Positions 33,222 to 43,561 are shown, counted from the stretch's first letter. The stretch: 64,000 bases of DNA from Pseudorhodoferax sp. Leaf267 (GCF_001422405.1 NZ_LMMV01000002.1:124001-188000), one strand, 5' to 3'. The notes: generated from the letters alone by a model not told the origin. Numbers and translations are program-made.

Positions 33222-34634
33222 ATGAGCTTGCGCATCTACAACACGCTGACGCGTGCGTTGGACATTTTTTCGCCGATCGAACCCGGTCACGCACGCATGT
33301 ATGTGTGCGGCATGACCATCTATGACCTGTGCCATGTGGGCCATGCCCGCATGATGATGGCCTTCGACGTGGTGCAGCGCTGGCTCAAGTGCAGCGGCCT
33401 GCGCGTGACCTACGTGCGCAACATCACCGACATCGACGACAAGATCATCCGGCGTGCCGTCGAGCGCGGCATCACGATCCGTGCGCTGACCGATGAGATG
33501 ACCGCGGCCATGCACGAGGACATCGGCCGGCTCGGCATCGAGCCGCCCACCTGCGAACCGCGGGCCACCGACTACGTGCCGCAGATGCTGGCCCTGATCG
33601 AGACGCTCGAGCGCAAATCCCTGGCCTACCGCGCGCCCAGTGGCGATGTGAATTTCGCGGTGCGCAAGTTCCCGGGCTACGGCAAGCTGTCCGGCAAATC
33701 GCTCGACGAGTTGCGCGCTGGCGAGCGCGTGGCCGTGCTGGACGGCAAGTACGACCCGCTCGACTTCGTGCTGTGGAAATCCGCCAAGCCGGAGGAGCCC
33801 GCCGATGCGCAATGGGACAGCGCCTATGGCCGCGGTCGGCCGGGCTGGCACATCGAATGCTCGGCCATGAGTTGCGCGCTGCTGGGCGAAACCTTCGACC
33901 TGCACGGCGGCGGCGCGGACCTGCAGTTCCCACACCATGAGAACGAGATCGCGCAGAGCGAGGGCGCGAGCGGCCAGCCACTGGCGCGCTTCTGGGTCCA
34001 CAACGGTTTCGTGCGCGTGGACAACGAGAAGATGTCCAAGAGCCTGGGCAACTTCTTCACCATCCGAGACGTGCTGACGAAATACGACGCCGAGACCTTG
34101 CGCTTCTTCATGGTGCGCACGCATTACCGCAGCGCCTTGAACTACAGCGACGCCCATCTGGACGACGCGCGCAACGCACTGCGCCGGCTGTACACGGCGC
34201 TGGAACTGGTGGCAGCCGATACGGTTGCGATCGACTGGGCCGACCCGGTCGCCGCGCGCTTCAAGGCCGCCATGGACGAGGACTTCGGCACGCCGGAGGC
34301 CGTGGCGGTGCTGTTCGAGCTGGCTGCCGAAGTGAACCGGACAGGGTCGGCGCAGCGCGCCGGCTTGCTCAAGGCGCTGGCCGGCACGCTGGGCCTGCTG
34401 CAGGGCGATCCCCTCGCATTCAAGCAATGGCGGCCGGCCGATGCGCAGGCCGGTGCTGCGTCGCAAGAAGCCGTGCTGTCGCCAGTGGCGATCACCGAGA
34501 TGATCACACAGCGCGCGGCTGCGAAGGCCAGCCGCGATTTCGCTGAGGCCGACCGCATCCGCAGGGTGCTGCTGGACCAGGGCGTGGTTCTGAAGGACAC
34601 GCCGGCGGGCACCACCTGGGAGTCCGCGCAGTGA
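33222..34634 (+). CDS. cysS: Cysteinyl-tRNA synthetase
   Basis: 470 residues. Zinc/active-site Cys in [10 protein letters not shown] (C29), the HIGH-type motif HVGH (38-41), [12 protein letters not shown] and KMSKSLGNF are all present. Cytoplasmic class I synthetase. First gene of a plus-strand run cysS-alkA-accA-histidine phosphatase-ogt. Confidence 0.97.
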   Translation: MSLRIYNTLTRALDIFSPIEPGHARMYVCGMTIYDLCHVGHARMMMAFDVVQRWLKCSGLRVTYVRNITDIDDKIIRRAVERGITIRALTDEMTAAMHEDIGRLGIEPPTCEPRATDYVPQMLALIETLERKSLAYRAPSGDVNFAVRKFPGYGKLSGKSLDELRAGERVAVLDGKYDPLDFVLWKSAKPEEPADAQWDSAYGRGRPGWHIECSAMSCALLGETFDLHGGGADLQFPHHENEIAQSEGASGQPLARFWVHNGFVRVDNEKMSKSLGNFFTIRDVLTKYDAETLRFFMVRTHYRSALNYSDAHLDDARNALRRLYTALELVAADTVAIDWADPVAARFKAAMDEDFGTPEAVAVLFELAAEVNRTGSAQRAGLLKALAGTLGLLQGDPLAFKQWRPADAQAGAASQEAVLSPVAITEMITQRAAAKASRDFAEADRIRRVLLDQGVVLKDTPAGTTWESAQ

Positions 34635-34658
34635 TGCAAGCTCCCCAAGCGCCGCGTC

Positions 34659-35339
34659 ATGGCGCGGCGAGGATGGTCCATGGTGGCTAGAAAATCCCTG
34701 GTCCTGCCCGCGGTCGAGATCTACACGCCGCATTACTGGGAAGACGCCCGCAAGCATCTGGTCCGTAAGGACCGGGTCATGAAGCGCCTGATCCCGCAGT
34801 TCGGCGACGCCTGCCTGGAGACGCGCGGCGACGCCTTCATCACGCTGGCGCGCAGCATCGTCGGCCAGCAGATCTCCGTGAAGGCCGCGCAGACCGTGTG
34901 GGACCGCTTCGCGGAGCTGCCACGCCAGCTCACCCCGGCCAGCGTGCTCAAGCTCAAGGTCGACGACATGCGGGCCGCGGGGCTGTCCGCGCGCAAGGTC
35001 GAATACCTGGTCGACCTGGCCCTGCATTTCGACTCGGGAGCGCTGCACGTGGCGAACTGGCATGAGATGGACGACGAGGCCATCATTGCCGAGCTCGTGG
35101 CCATCCGCGGCATCGGCCGCTGGACGGCCGAGATGTTCCTGATCTTCTACCTGATGCGCCCGAACGTGCTGCCGCTGGACGACATCGGCCTGGTCAACGG
35201 CATCAGCCACAACTACTTCTCCGGCGACCCTGTGAGCCGCAGCGACGTGCGTGAAGTCGCAGCTGCCTGGGCGCCCTTTTGCAGTGTGGCCACTTGGTAT
35301 ATTTGGCGATCACTCGACCCGCTGCCGGTCGGCTACTGA
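34659..35339 (+). CDS. alkA: DNA-3-methyladenine glycosylase II
   Basis: 226 residues. Helix-hairpin-helix GPD fold: [20 protein letters not shown], the hairpin [18 protein letters not shown] and the catalytic Asp in LPLDDIGL. Removes alkylated bases in base-excision repair. Two ATGs (34659, 34680) are plausible. It lies 24 bp after cysS and 19 bp before accA; ogt, another alkylation repair gene, is two genes further on. Confidence 0.9.
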   Translation: MARRGWSMVARKSLVLPAVEIYTPHYWEDARKHLVRKDRVMKRLIPQFGDACLETRGDAFITLARSIVGQQISVKAAQTVWDRFAELPRQLTPASVLKLKVDDMRAAGLSARKVEYLVDLALHFDSGALHVANWHEMDDEAIIAELVAIRGIGRWTAEMFLIFYLMRPNVLPLDDIGLVNGISHNYFSGDPVSRSDVREVAAAWAPFCSVATWYIWRSLDPLPVGY

Positions 35340-35358
35340 ACCCCTAAGGAGAACGGCG

Positions 35359-36336
35359 TTGGCGAAACGAACCTTCCTCGATTTCGAGCAGCCGATCGCA
35401 GATCTTGAAGGCAAGATCGAAGAGCTGCGTTATGTGCAAACGGAGTCTGCGGTCGACATCTCCGAAGAGATCGACCAGCTCAGCAAGAAGAGCCTGCAGC
35501 TCACCAAGGACATCTACGGCGTGCTCACGCCCTGGCAGATCACCAAGATCGCGCGCCATGCGGAGCGGCCCTACACGCTGGACTACGTGAACGAGATCTT
35601 CACGGACTTTGTCGAGCTGCATGGCGACCGCCACTTCGCGGACGACCTGTCCATCGTCGGTGGCCTCGCGCGCTTCAACGGCCACGCCTGCATGGTGCTG
35701 GGCCAGCAAAAGGGCCGCGACACCAAAGAGCGCGGCCTGCGCAACTTCGGCATGAGCAAGCCCGAGGGCTACCGCAAGGCGCTGCGCCTGATGAAGACCG
35801 CCGAGAAGTTCAAGCTGCCGGTGTTCACCTTCGTCGACACGCCGGGCGCCTACCCCGGCATCGACGCCGAGGAGCGCGGCCAGTCCGAGGCCATCGGCCG
35901 CAACATCTACGAGATGGCGCAGCTGGAAGTGCCGATCATCACCACCATCATTGGCGAGGGCGGCTCCGGCGGCGCGCTGGCGATCTCGGTGGCCGACCAG
36001 GTGCTGATGCTGCAGTACTCGATCTATTCGGTGATCAGCCCCGAGGGTTGTGCGTCCATCTTGTGGAAGACCTCCGACAAGGCGCAGGACGCGGCCGATG
36101 CGCTGGGCATCACGGCGCACCGGCTCAAGGCGCTGGGCCTGATCGACAAGATCGTCAACGAACCCGTGGGTGGCGCGCACCGCGACCACAAGCAGATGGC
36201 GGCGTTCTTGAAGCGCGGTCTCAACGACGCTTACCGCCAGGTCAGCGACCTCAAGGTCAAGGAGCTGTTGGACCGGCGCTACGAGCGGCTGCAGAGCTAC
36301 GGCCGCTTCACCGACACCAAGGCCGACGCCCGTTAG
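35359..36336 (+). CDS. accA: Acetyl-CoA carboxylase carboxyltransferase, alpha subunit
   Basis: 325 residues. [20 protein letters not shown] at the start, [20 protein letters not shown] and [12 protein letters not shown] are family hallmarks. It transfers CO2 from biotin to acetyl-CoA with AccD. The start is TTG at 35359: AAGGAG lies 7 bases upstream and the homologous region begins right there, whereas the nearest in-frame alternative (35251) lies deep inside alkA. Confidence 0.95.
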   Translation: MAKRTFLDFEQPIADLEGKIEELRYVQTESAVDISEEIDQLSKKSLQLTKDIYGVLTPWQITKIARHAERPYTLDYVNEIFTDFVELHGDRHFADDLSIVGGLARFNGHACMVLGQQKGRDTKERGLRNFGMSKPEGYRKALRLMKTAEKFKLPVFTFVDTPGAYPGIDAEERGQSEAIGRNIYEMAQLEVPIITTIIGEGGSGGALAISVADQVLMLQYSIYSVISPEGCASILWKTSDKAQDAADALGITAHRLKALGLIDKIVNEPVGGAHRDHKQMAAFLKRGLNDAYRQVSDLKVKELLDRRYERLQSYGRFTDTKADAR

Positions 36337-36339
36337 CCC

Positions 36340-36999
36340 ATGGCCACCGGCGGGCAACACGCGCTGGGGCGCGGCCTGGAGCGCCTGCCGGCCCTGTGCG
36401 CTGCGGGCTGCGACGTGCCGGATCATGTAAGCCGTTTCTACTTCCTGCGCCATGGGCAGACAGCGCGCAATGCGCTGCGCATCTACCAGAGCATCGACGA
36501 ACCCCTGAACGCGACCGGCCTGGCGCAGGCCGAGCAGGCCGCGCTGCTGCTGGCGGCCGAGTTCGCGGGCAGCCCGCTGGTGCACATTGTGTGCAGCGAT
36601 GCGCCGCGCGCCCGCACGACGGCCCAGGCCGTCGCGCGCCAGTTGCAGCACCCGCCCGTGCCGCATGCCGGCCTGCGCGAACGCCATTTCGGCGCGTTGA
36701 TCGGCACCTCATCGGCCGACATCGACTGGGACTGCGCGCCCGAAGGCGGCGAGACACTGGACCAGTTCGTCGCGCGCACGCTGGCTGCTCTGACCGAGGC
36801 CATCGCGCAACCGGGCCCGGTGCTCATCGTGGCCCACGGCGGCACCTTGCACGTGCTGGCCGCCGCACTGGGCGTGGGTGCGCATGCCGCACTGCTGGCC
36901 AATGCGCAGCCCCTGCGCTTCGACCGCGAGGGCGAAGGCTGGCGTGTGACGCCCTTGGGCGCAGCGCAGCCTGCGTGCGGCGCGGTCAACCTGGCCTGA
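36340..36999 (+). CDS. Histidine phosphatase superfamily protein
   Basis: 219 residues. FYFLRHGQTARNALRIYQS carries the phospho-accepting His (RHG), and LRERHFGALIG and IVAHGGTLHVL hold the second Arg/His. Phosphoglycerate-mutase-like phosphatase; substrate unknown. It begins 3 bp after accA. Confidence 0.83.
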   Translation: MATGGQHALGRGLERLPALCAAGCDVPDHVSRFYFLRHGQTARNALRIYQSIDEPLNATGLAQAEQAALLLAAEFAGSPLVHIVCSDAPRARTTAQAVARQLQHPPVPHAGLRERHFGALIGTSSADIDWDCAPEGGETLDQFVARTLAALTEAIAQPGPVLIVAHGGTLHVLAAALGVGAHAALLANAQPLRFDREGEGWRVTPLGAAQPACGAVNLA

Positions 37000-37017
37000 G
37001 CTGCGGGCACGGCCGGC

Positions 37018-37557
37018 ATGAACGCCTGCGGCCTGCATCTCTTCGAGACGCCCATCGGCCGCTGCGGCATCGGCTGGGGCGCGCGCGGCATCGCGTCGGT
37101 CCAACTGCCGGACCGCAACGACGCGCGGCTGCTGGCCCGCTTGCGCTTGCGCCTGCCCGATGCGCCGGTGGCACCACCACCGGCCTTCGTGCGCGAGGCC
37201 GCCGAGCGCACGCTGCGCCTGCTGCAGGGCGAGCGCGACGACCTGCTGGACGTGGAACTCGACATGGAGGGCGTTGCGCCCTTGCACCAGCGCGTCTATG
37301 CGCGCGCGCGTGCGATCCCGCCGGGCCGCACCATCACCTATGGCGAACTCGCCCACGACATCGGCGAGCCCAGCGCCGCGCGCGCCGTGGGCCAGGCGCT
37401 GGGCCTGAACCCGTTCGCGCCCATCGTGCCGTGCCACCGCATCCTGGCAGCGGGCGCGCGCTCGGGCGGCTTCTCGGCCCCGGGAGGCGTGGACACCAAG
37501 CTGCAGATGCTGCTGATCGAGCGCGCCGCGTTCGGCGAGCCCGGCCTGTTCGACTAA
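37018..37557 (+). CDS. ogt: Methylated-DNA-[protein]-cysteine S-methyltransferase
   Basis: 179 residues. The active-site PCHRIL (Cys in FAPIVPCHRI) and helix-turn-helix RTITYGELAHDIG identify an Ogt-type suicide repair protein for O6-alkylguanine. Its stop overlaps the convergent enoyl-CoA hydratase stop by 3 bases. Last gene of the plus-strand run. Confidence 0.93.
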   Translation: MNACGLHLFETPIGRCGIGWGARGIASVQLPDRNDARLLARLRLRLPDAPVAPPPAFVREAAERTLRLLQGERDDLLDVELDMEGVAPLHQRVYARARAIPPGRTITYGELAHDIGEPSAARAVGQALGLNPFAPIVPCHRILAAGARSGGFSAPGGVDTKLQMLLIERAAFGEPGLFD

Positions 37558-38345
37558 GAGAACTTGGGCGCGCGCTTCTCGATGAAGGCGCGCACGGCTT
37601 CCTCGTGGTCTGCCGTCTTGTGCGCGATGGCCTGGTAGCCGGCCGACAGTTCGAGCAGCGATTCCAGCGTGCTGTTCTGCCCCTCGCGCAACAGCCGCTT
37701 GGTCATGCGCAGCACGCCGCCCGGGTTCGCCGCGATCTTGGCGGCCAGTGCACGCGCCTCGTCCATCAAGGCATCCGCGGGAACGACCCGCGATACCAGC
37801 CCGCAGGCCAGCGCCTGCTGCGCGTTCAAGGCCTCGCCTGTGAACGCCATCTCGGCCGCCTTGGACATGCCCACCGCGCGCGGCAGCAGCCAGGCGCCGC
37901 CGTCGCCGGCCACGATGCCGACCTTCACGAAACTCTCGGCGAACGTGGCGGCCTCGGACGCGATGCGGATGTCGCACATGCAGGTCAGGTCCAGCCCGGC
38001 GCCGATGGCCGGGCCGTTCACGGCGCAGATGGTCGGCACGTCGAGGTTGTAGAGCGCGCGCGGGATGCGCTGGATGCCGTTGCGGTATTCCTCGCGGATC
38101 ACGTCGGGCGACAGGCCGCTGCCGAAGAAGCGCTGCATGTCCTTCACGTTCCCGCCTGAGCTGAACACCGGCCCGGCGCCCGTGATGATCACGGCGCGCA
38201 CGGTGGTGTCGCGCGTGATCTCGGCGCAGGCCTGCACGAACTCGTCGACGGCGGTGTTGCCCGTCAGCGCATTGCGCGTGGCGGGCTGGTTCATGGTCAG
38301 TGTCAGGACGGCGCCGTCGCGCTCGGTGGTCAGGAAAGTGCTCAT
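37554..38345 (-). CDS. Enoyl-CoA hydratase/isomerase
   Basis: 263 residues. Crotonase fold with FSSGGNVKDM (oxyanion hole) and NGPAIGAGLDLTCMCDIRIA. The usual hydratase glutamates are not clear: the segment reads ESFVKVGIVAGDGGAWLLPR, so isomerase or other crotonase chemistry is possible. Last gene of the acyl-CoA operon that starts at the Bug receptor. Confidence 0.88.
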   Translation of the reverse strand: MSTFLTTERDGAVLTLTMNQPATRNALTGNTAVDEFVQACAEITRDTTVRAVIITGAGPVFSSGGNVKDMQRFFGSGLSPDVIREEYRNGIQRIPRALYNLDVPTICAVNGPAIGAGLDLTCMCDIRIASEAATFAESFVKVGIVAGDGGAWLLPRAVGMSKAAEMAFTGEALNAQQALACGLVSRVVPADALMDEARALAAKIAANPGGVLRMTKRLLREGQNSTLESLLELSAGYQAIAHKTADHEEAVRAFIEKRAPKFS

Positions 38346-38361
38346 GGGTTCCTCGAAAGAT

Positions 38362-39345
38362 TCAGGGGAGGGTGGTCGCGCTGCGCAGCGTGTCGAGCAC
38401 CAGCGCATGCTCGCCGGCCAGATGCTGCCGGCCGGCCACGCCGTACCAGTAGGACTCGCTGCCTGCCGCCTGGCGCCAGGCGTGCAGCCGGCGCGTGTAG
38501 AGCTGCAGGTCGAACTCGGCCGTGAAGCCGATGGCGCCGTGGATCGCGTGCGCCAGGCCCGCCACCTCCAGCGCGGCCTCACTGGTGCGCGCCTTGGCGA
38601 TCGCCACGTGCAATCGCTCGGGCACCAGGTCGGCCGCGCGGCAACCGATCTGCGCGGCCATGCGCGCGGCGAACACATGCTCGGCCATCACGGCCAGCTG
38701 GTGCTGGATCGCCTGGAACTTGCCGATCGGCCGTCCGAACTGCTGGCGCTGGTTGGCATAGGCCAGCGTGCGGTCGAACACCGCGCGCAGCGCGCCGGCC
38801 AGCTGTGCTGCGTACAGGCAAGCCTGCAGCGTGGGCAGGGGCCGCGCATCGGTGTCGACGGAGGGCGCAGCCTGCCACGCAGCTTCGGGCCAGCGCAGCG
38901 AGGCATCGAGCACGAAGCCGGCCGGCACCGCCTCGGCTTGCGCCACGGGCAGCAGCTTCACCACGCCGTCGCGTGCGACCAGCGCGTGGTCGGCCACGCG
39001 GCCCATGCGCACCAGCGCTGCGCCGTCGTGGATCTCGCCGAACACGATGCTGCCGGGCGGCAGCGCATGGCCCGCGCGCGCCAGCCAGGCGCGCGCGAGC
39101 AGGGTTTCGCCCAGCGGGACCGGCACAGCGTGTGTGCCGCACAGCAGCATGAGGCTCAGCGCGTCGTGCAGCGCCAGGCCGGCACCGCCCTGGGCTTCGG
39201 GCACCAGCGCATCGGCGAAGCCAGCGTCGTCCAGGGCCTGCCACAGCGCGCGGTGGTCGCCGCCGGCCTCGATGGCGCGCACGGTGTCGGGCGTGCACAG
39301 GTCATGCAGCAAGGGCGCGAGCGCGTCGGCATACAGATCGTTCAT
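38362..39345 (-). CDS. Acyl-CoA dehydrogenase-like protein (short)
   Basis: 327 residues. Acyl-CoA dehydrogenase C-terminal helices are clear (YANQRQQFGRPIGKFQAIQH, shown in part, and GLAHAIHGAIGFTAEFDLQL), but the middle beta domain is reduced. Such short partners pair with a full-length subunit as in heteromeric FadE pairs. It starts 4 bp before the stop of the full-length gene upstream, so the two are probably made together. Confidence 0.87.
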   Translation of the reverse strand: MNDLYADALAPLLHDLCTPDTVRAIEAGGDHRALWQALDDAGFADALVPEAQGGAGLALHDALSLMLLCGTHAVPVPLGETLLARAWLARAGHALPPGSIVFGEIHDGAALVRMGRVADHALVARDGVVKLLPVAQAEAVPAGFVLDASLRWPEAAWQAAPSVDTDARPLPTLQACLYAAQLAGALRAVFDRTLAYANQRQQFGRPIGKFQAIQHQLAVMAEHVFAARMAAQIGCRAADLVPERLHVAIAKARTSEAALEVAGLAHAIHGAIGFTAEFDLQLYTRRLHAWRQAAGSESYWYGVAGRQHLAGEHALVLDTLRSATTLP

Positions 39346-39349
39346 GGGT

Positions 39350-40507
39350 TTACCTCAGTCCCAGGCCACGCGCGACCATGCCGCGCAGGATCTCGCGCGT
39401 GCCGCCGCGCAGCGAGAACGAAGGCGCGACATGGGTCACGTAGTTCAACGTCTGCAGCAGCGCCAGCGGCACGCTGCCGTCGGCGCGGCCGAACAGGTCG
39501 TCGGCGATGGCGGCGGGGATCAGCTGCTCCACGCCAGTGCCCAGGTCCTTCACGAGTGCGGCCTCGACCACCGGACTTTCGCCGCGCCTGAGCTTCTCGG
39601 TCACGGCCACCGACATCGCGCGCAGCGGCGCCAGCGCGCAAACGATGCGGCCGGCCAGGCGCTCGGCCTCGGGCGTGCGACCTTGTGGCGTGCGCACCCA
39701 GGCGGCCCACTGGTCGAACAGCACGATGCTGGAGAACAGCCGCTCCGGCCCGCTGCGCTCGAAGGCCAGCTCGGCGTTGACCTGCGCCCAGCCCTGGCCT
39801 TCGGCGCCGATCAGCGCGTCGGCATCGAGTTGCACGTTGTCGAAGAACACTTCGCAGAAATGCGCGTCGCCGGACTGGTCGAGGATGGGCCGCACCGTCA
39901 CACCCGGCAGGGCGAGGTCCACGATCAATTGCGACAAGCCCTTCTGCCGGTCCTCGGGCGCGCCCGAGGTGCGCACCAGCGCGATCATGTGGCCGCAGTG
40001 GTGGGCATTCGTGGTCCAGATCTTCTGGCCGTTCAGCAGCCAGCCGCCCGCGTTGGGCGTGGCGCGCGTGCGCACGCTGGCCAAGTCCGAGCCCGCGCCC
40101 GGCTCGCTCATGCCGATGCAGAAGAAGGATTCGCCACGGCAGATCGGCGGCACGTAGCGCTGCTTCTGCGCCTCGGTGCCGTAGCGCAGGATGAGCGGCG
40201 CGCTCTGGCGGTCGGCGATCCAGTGCGAGCCGACCGGGGCGCCCCAGTTCAAGAACTCTTCGACCAGCACGTAGCGCGCGAACGCACTGCGGCCGCCGCC
40301 GCCATAGGCCGGCGGCAGCGTGATGCCGAGCCAGCCGCGCTCGCCCAGTTGGCGGCTGAAGGCCGGGTCGTAGCCGCTCCACGATTTGGCGCGGATGTGG
40401 GCCGGCACGTCCTTCAGTGCTTCGGCCAGGAAGGCGCGGACCGGGGCGCGCAAGGCCTCGTCCTCGGGCGGGATCGCGGTCAGCGCGAGCGAGTCAAGAG
40501 CGCTCAT
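39350..40507 (-). CDS. Acyl-CoA dehydrogenase
   Basis: 385 residues. FFCIGMSEPGAGSDLASVRT and NGQKIWTTNAHHCGHMIAL are the FAD/substrate blocks, and GGTREILRGMVARGLGL the C-terminal helix. Oxidises an acyl-CoA at alpha-beta and passes electrons to ETF. The acyl chain is not known. ATGA overlap with the CoA-transferase gene. Confidence 0.92.
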   Translation of the reverse strand: MSALDSLALTAIPPEDEALRAPVRAFLAEALKDVPAHIRAKSWSGYDPAFSRQLGERGWLGITLPPAYGGGGRSAFARYVLVEEFLNWGAPVGSHWIADRQSAPLILRYGTEAQKQRYVPPICRGESFFCIGMSEPGAGSDLASVRTRATPNAGGWLLNGQKIWTTNAHHCGHMIALVRTSGAPEDRQKGLSQLIVDLALPGVTVRPILDQSGDAHFCEVFFDNVQLDADALIGAEGQGWAQVNAELAFERSGPERLFSSIVLFDQWAAWVRTPQGRTPEAERLAGRIVCALAPLRAMSVAVTEKLRRGESPVVEAALVKDLGTGVEQLIPAAIADDLFGRADGSVPLALLQTLNYVTHVAPSFSLRGGTREILRGMVARGLGLR

Positions 40508-41739
40508 TCGACTGCTCCTTTTGCAACGAGTGCATCGATGTCCTCGGTTGAAAGCTGCAGCACGTCGTGCAGCACCTCGCGCGAGTGCTGGCCCAGCGTG
40601 GGCGGTGCCTCGCGGTACTGCACGGGGGTGTCGGACAGGCGGATGGGGTTGGCCACCAGGGGGATCTCGGCGCCGGCCGCGTGCGGCATCGCGATCTGCA
40701 TGCCGCGCGCCTTGAGCTGCGGATCGGCAAACACATCGGCGATGCTGTTGATCGGCCCGCAGGGCACGCCCACCTGTTCCAGGAGCGCGATCCATTCGGC
40801 CGTGCTGCGCAGCACGGTGGCCTGGCGCATCAGCGGGATCAGCGTGGCGCGGTGCTCCAGCCGACCGCTGTTGCGCGCGAAGCGTGGATCTGTCGCCCAC
40901 TCGGCATGGCCCGCAGCCTCGCAGAAGCGCGCGAACTGGCCGTCGTTGCCGGTCGCCAGGATCATGTAGCCATCGGCCGTGGGGAAGTCCTGGTAGGGCA
41001 CGGTGTTCGGGTGCGCATTGCCCATGCGCGTGGGCGCCACACCGCTGTGCAGGTAGTTCATGGCCTGGTTGGCCAGGCAGGCCACGCCCACATCCAGCAG
41101 CGCCAGGTCGATGTGCTGGCCGCGGCCGGTGCGCGTGCGCGCATGCAGCGCGGCCTGGATCGCGTTGCCCGCGTACAGGCCGGTCAGGATGTCGGTCAGC
41201 GCCACGCCCACCTTCATGGGGCCGGCGCCGGGTTCGCCATCGGGCTGGCCGGTGATGCTCATGAGCCCGCCCATGCCCTGGATCAGGAAGTCATAGCCCG
41301 CGCGCTGCGCATACGGGCCGGTGTGGCCGAAGCCGGTGATCGAGCAATAGACGAGTCGCGGATGGATGGCCGACAGTGCCGCGTAGTCCAGCCCGTAAGC
41401 GGCCAGGCTGCCGGTCTTGAAGTTCTCGATCAGCACGTCGCAATGCCGCGCCAGGTCCTGCAGCAGTGCCTGGCCGGCGGCGGTCTGCATGTCGACCGCG
41501 ATGGAGCGCTTGTTGCGGTTGGTGCAGAGGTAGTAGGCCGCGTCGCGCGTGGGCTGGCCCGCGCCATCGCGCACGAAGGGCGGGCCCCAGGTGCGCGTGT
41601 CGTCGCCGCCGCCCGGGCGCTCGACCTTGATGACCTCGGCGCCCAGGTCGCCCAGCAGCTGCGCGGCCCAGGGGCCGGCCAGCACGCGCGACAGGTCCAG
41701 CACGCGGATGCCGGCCAGTGCGCCCACGGCCGCCGTCAT
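40504..41739 (-). CDS. CaiB/BaiF-family CoA transferase (formyl-CoA transferase class III)
   Basis: 411 residues. RVLDLSRVLAGPWAAQLLGD, the catalytic Asp region YLCTNRNKRSIAVDMQ, and DIKTG-like NFKTGSLAAYGLDY identify class III CoA transferases, which activate acids by swapping CoA. I chose the ATG at 41739 because it overlaps the Bug stop and fits family starts. It likely activates the acid bound by the neighbouring Bug receptor. Confidence 0.9.
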   Translation of the reverse strand: MTAAVGALAGIRVLDLSRVLAGPWAAQLLGDLGAEVIKVERPGGGDDTRTWGPPFVRDGAGQPTRDAAYYLCTNRNKRSIAVDMQTAAGQALLQDLARHCDVLIENFKTGSLAAYGLDYAALSAIHPRLVYCSITGFGHTGPYAQRAGYDFLIQGMGGLMSITGQPDGEPGAGPMKVGVALTDILTGLYAGNAIQAALHARTRTGRGQHIDLALLDVGVACLANQAMNYLHSGVAPTRMGNAHPNTVPYQDFPTADGYMILATGNDGQFARFCEAAGHAEWATDPRFARNSGRLEHRATLIPLMRQATVLRSTAEWIALLEQVGVPCGPINSIADVFADPQLKARGMQIAMPHAAGAEIPLVANPIRLSDTPVQYREAPPTLGQHSREVLHDVLQLSTEDIDALVAKGAVE

Positions 41740-42710
41740 TGCAGCTCCACCTTGGCCTGCGCGGCGATGCGCTTCCACAGCCGGATCTCCTCGGCCTGGA
41801 ACTCGCGCATCTCCTGCGGGCCGCCTTGCATGACCTCAGCGCCGATGCGTTCGTAGAACGCGCGCGTCTCGGGCAGCCGCTCGATCTGCCCCAGCAGCGC
41901 GGCCAGCTTCTCGGTCTCGGCCCTGGGCGTCTTGGCGGATACCGCGGCCGCGACCCAGGTGTAGGCCGTGAAGGCGGGCAGCCCTGCCTCGGCGGCCGTG
42001 GCCACCTCGGGCAGGGCCACGGTGCGCTGGGCCGAGGCCACGGCCAGTGCGCGGATGCGCCCGCCCTTGACCATCTCCTGCGCGCTGGTCATCTCGGCGA
42101 AAGCCAGGTCCACCGTGCCGGCGGCTACGGCGGCCACGGCCTCGTTCGCGCCCTTGAACGGCACATGCGTGGTCTGCGTCTTGGCGGCGTCGTTGAACAG
42201 CTCGGCCATGAGCTGGTAGCCGGCCGAGCCGGCGCCGTAGTTCAGCGCGCCGGGCCGCGCGCGGGCCGCGGCGATCAGATCGGGCAAGGTCTTGTGCGGC
42301 GCGTTCCCGGGCACGATCAGCAGCGCGGGCGAACGCATCATCATCGTGAGCGGCGCGAAATCGGCCACCGGGTCGTAGGGCAACTGCTTGAACAGGGCCG
42401 CGTTCACGGCCAGCGTGGAGTTGCTGCCCACGAATACCGTGTAGCCATCGGCCGGGGCCGCCAGCACGGCCTGCACCGCGAGGAAGCCGTTGGCGCCGGC
42501 GCGGTTCTCCACCACCACGGGCTGGCCGGTCAGCTCCGACAGCTTCTTGCCGAAGTAGCGGGCCGAGGTGTCGGTGCCGCTGCCGGGCGGGAACGGCACG
42601 ACGAACCGGATCGGCTTGTGCGGGAACTCCTGGGCCAGCGCGGGCAGGGCGCCGAGCAGGCTGAGCGCGGTCAGGGTGGCGGTCGCCAGGGCGCGGCGGC
42701 GTGTGGGCAT
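41736..42710 (-). CDS. Bug-type tripartite tricarboxylate receptor
   Basis: 324 residues. Signal peptide MPTRRRALATATLTALSLLG, then PIRFVVPFPPGSGTD and the Bug core. These periplasmic receptors (TctC/Bug) bind carboxylates; no TctA/TctB membrane genes are adjacent, as is usual in Burkholderiales. First gene of the acyl-CoA operon. The gap upstream (42711-42982) holds no gene. Confidence 0.9.
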   Translation of the reverse strand: MPTRRRALATATLTALSLLGALPALAQEFPHKPIRFVVPFPPGSGTDTSARYFGKKLSELTGQPVVVENRAGANGFLAVQAVLAAPADGYTVFVGSNSTLAVNAALFKQLPYDPVADFAPLTMMMRSPALLIVPGNAPHKTLPDLIAAARARPGALNYGAGSAGYQLMAELFNDAAKTQTTHVPFKGANEAVAAVAAGTVDLAFAEMTSAQEMVKGGRIRALAVASAQRTVALPEVATAAEAGLPAFTAYTWVAAAVSAKTPRAETEKLAALLGQIERLPETRAFYERIGAEVMQGGPQEMREFQAEEIRLWKRIAAQAKVELQ

Positions 42711-42982
42711 GTGGCTTGTCTCCGTTGCGGGTGCGGCGGGGCGGGGCCCCGCGCGTCGCTGTGCGCACATCGGTCATGCGGTCTGCGATCAGGCGCACAA
42801 GATACGCCAGGGTGCGTGGATCGCTTGTCGCCAGTGCTACCTTGGGCGCTGCGAGGGGCCGGCAAGAGCGGGCCCGTCGTGGCGCTGCCGATGCGCGAAG
42901 GCGACGAGGGGTCAGGGCCGCAGCACGCGCCGTGCGGCCCGCGCGCATGCCGAGCGGGCGGCGCGGCGCGCCGCTGCCGTGC

Positions 42983-43561
42983 TCAGTTGCCGCCGCCCAG
43001 GCGCTCGGGCACGAGCGCGTCGGTGTCGACGCGGCGTGCGCCGTCGAAGCGGCGCTTCCAGTAGCTCGTGTCCATGTCTTCCACGCGCACCTTGGCGCCG
43101 CTGCGCGGGGCGTGGATGAACTTGCCGTCGCCGACATAGATGCCGACATGGCTGAACGCGCGGCGCATGGTGTTGAAGAACACCAGGTCGCCGGGCTTGA
43201 GATCGCTCTTGTCGATGGAGTCAGTGGCGGCGGCCTGCTCGTTGGCGCGGCGCGGCAGGATCAGGCCGACCGTCTTCTCGAAGGTGGCGCGCACGAAGCC
43301 GCTGCAGTCGAAGCCCGTTTCTTCGGAATTGCCGCCGCGGCGGTAGGGCACGCCCAAAAAGCCCATGGCGTTGCCGACCAGGTCGGACGTATGGTCGCGC
43401 ACGCTCTGGCCGACTTGCCCGAGCTGGCCGATGGTCTGCTGGATCAGCCCACGCTCGGCCAGGATGCGTTCGATTTCGTCGGTAGCGGGGCCGGTGGGCG
43501 GGGCTGCGTGTGCGGCGCTGGAAAGGGCGAGTGCGATCAGGAATGCGGTCCAGCGGGTCAT
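42983..43561 (-). CDS. NlpC/P60-family cysteine peptidase
   Basis: 192 residues. Signal peptide, then a helical stretch, then the NlpC/P60 fold with the Cys in ETGFDCSGFVRA, the His in AFSHVGIYVG and a third residue in DGKFIHAPRSGA. Cuts peptidoglycan stem peptides in the periplasm or outer membrane. Stands alone. Confidence 0.9.
   Translation of the reverse strand: MTRWTAFLIALALSSAAHAAPPTGPATDEIERILAERGLIQQTIGQLGQVGQSVRDHTSDLVGNAMGFLGVPYRRGGNSEETGFDCSGFVRATFEKTVGLILPRRANEQAAATDSIDKSDLKPGDLVFFNTMRRAFSHVGIYVGDGKFIHAPRSGAKVRVEDMDTSYWKRRFDGARRVDTDALVPERLGGGN

Noticed and set aside
33093-35210. 705-codon minus-strand frame opposite cysS and alkA
   Set aside because: Antisense shadow; both plus-strand genes have intact catalytic motifs.
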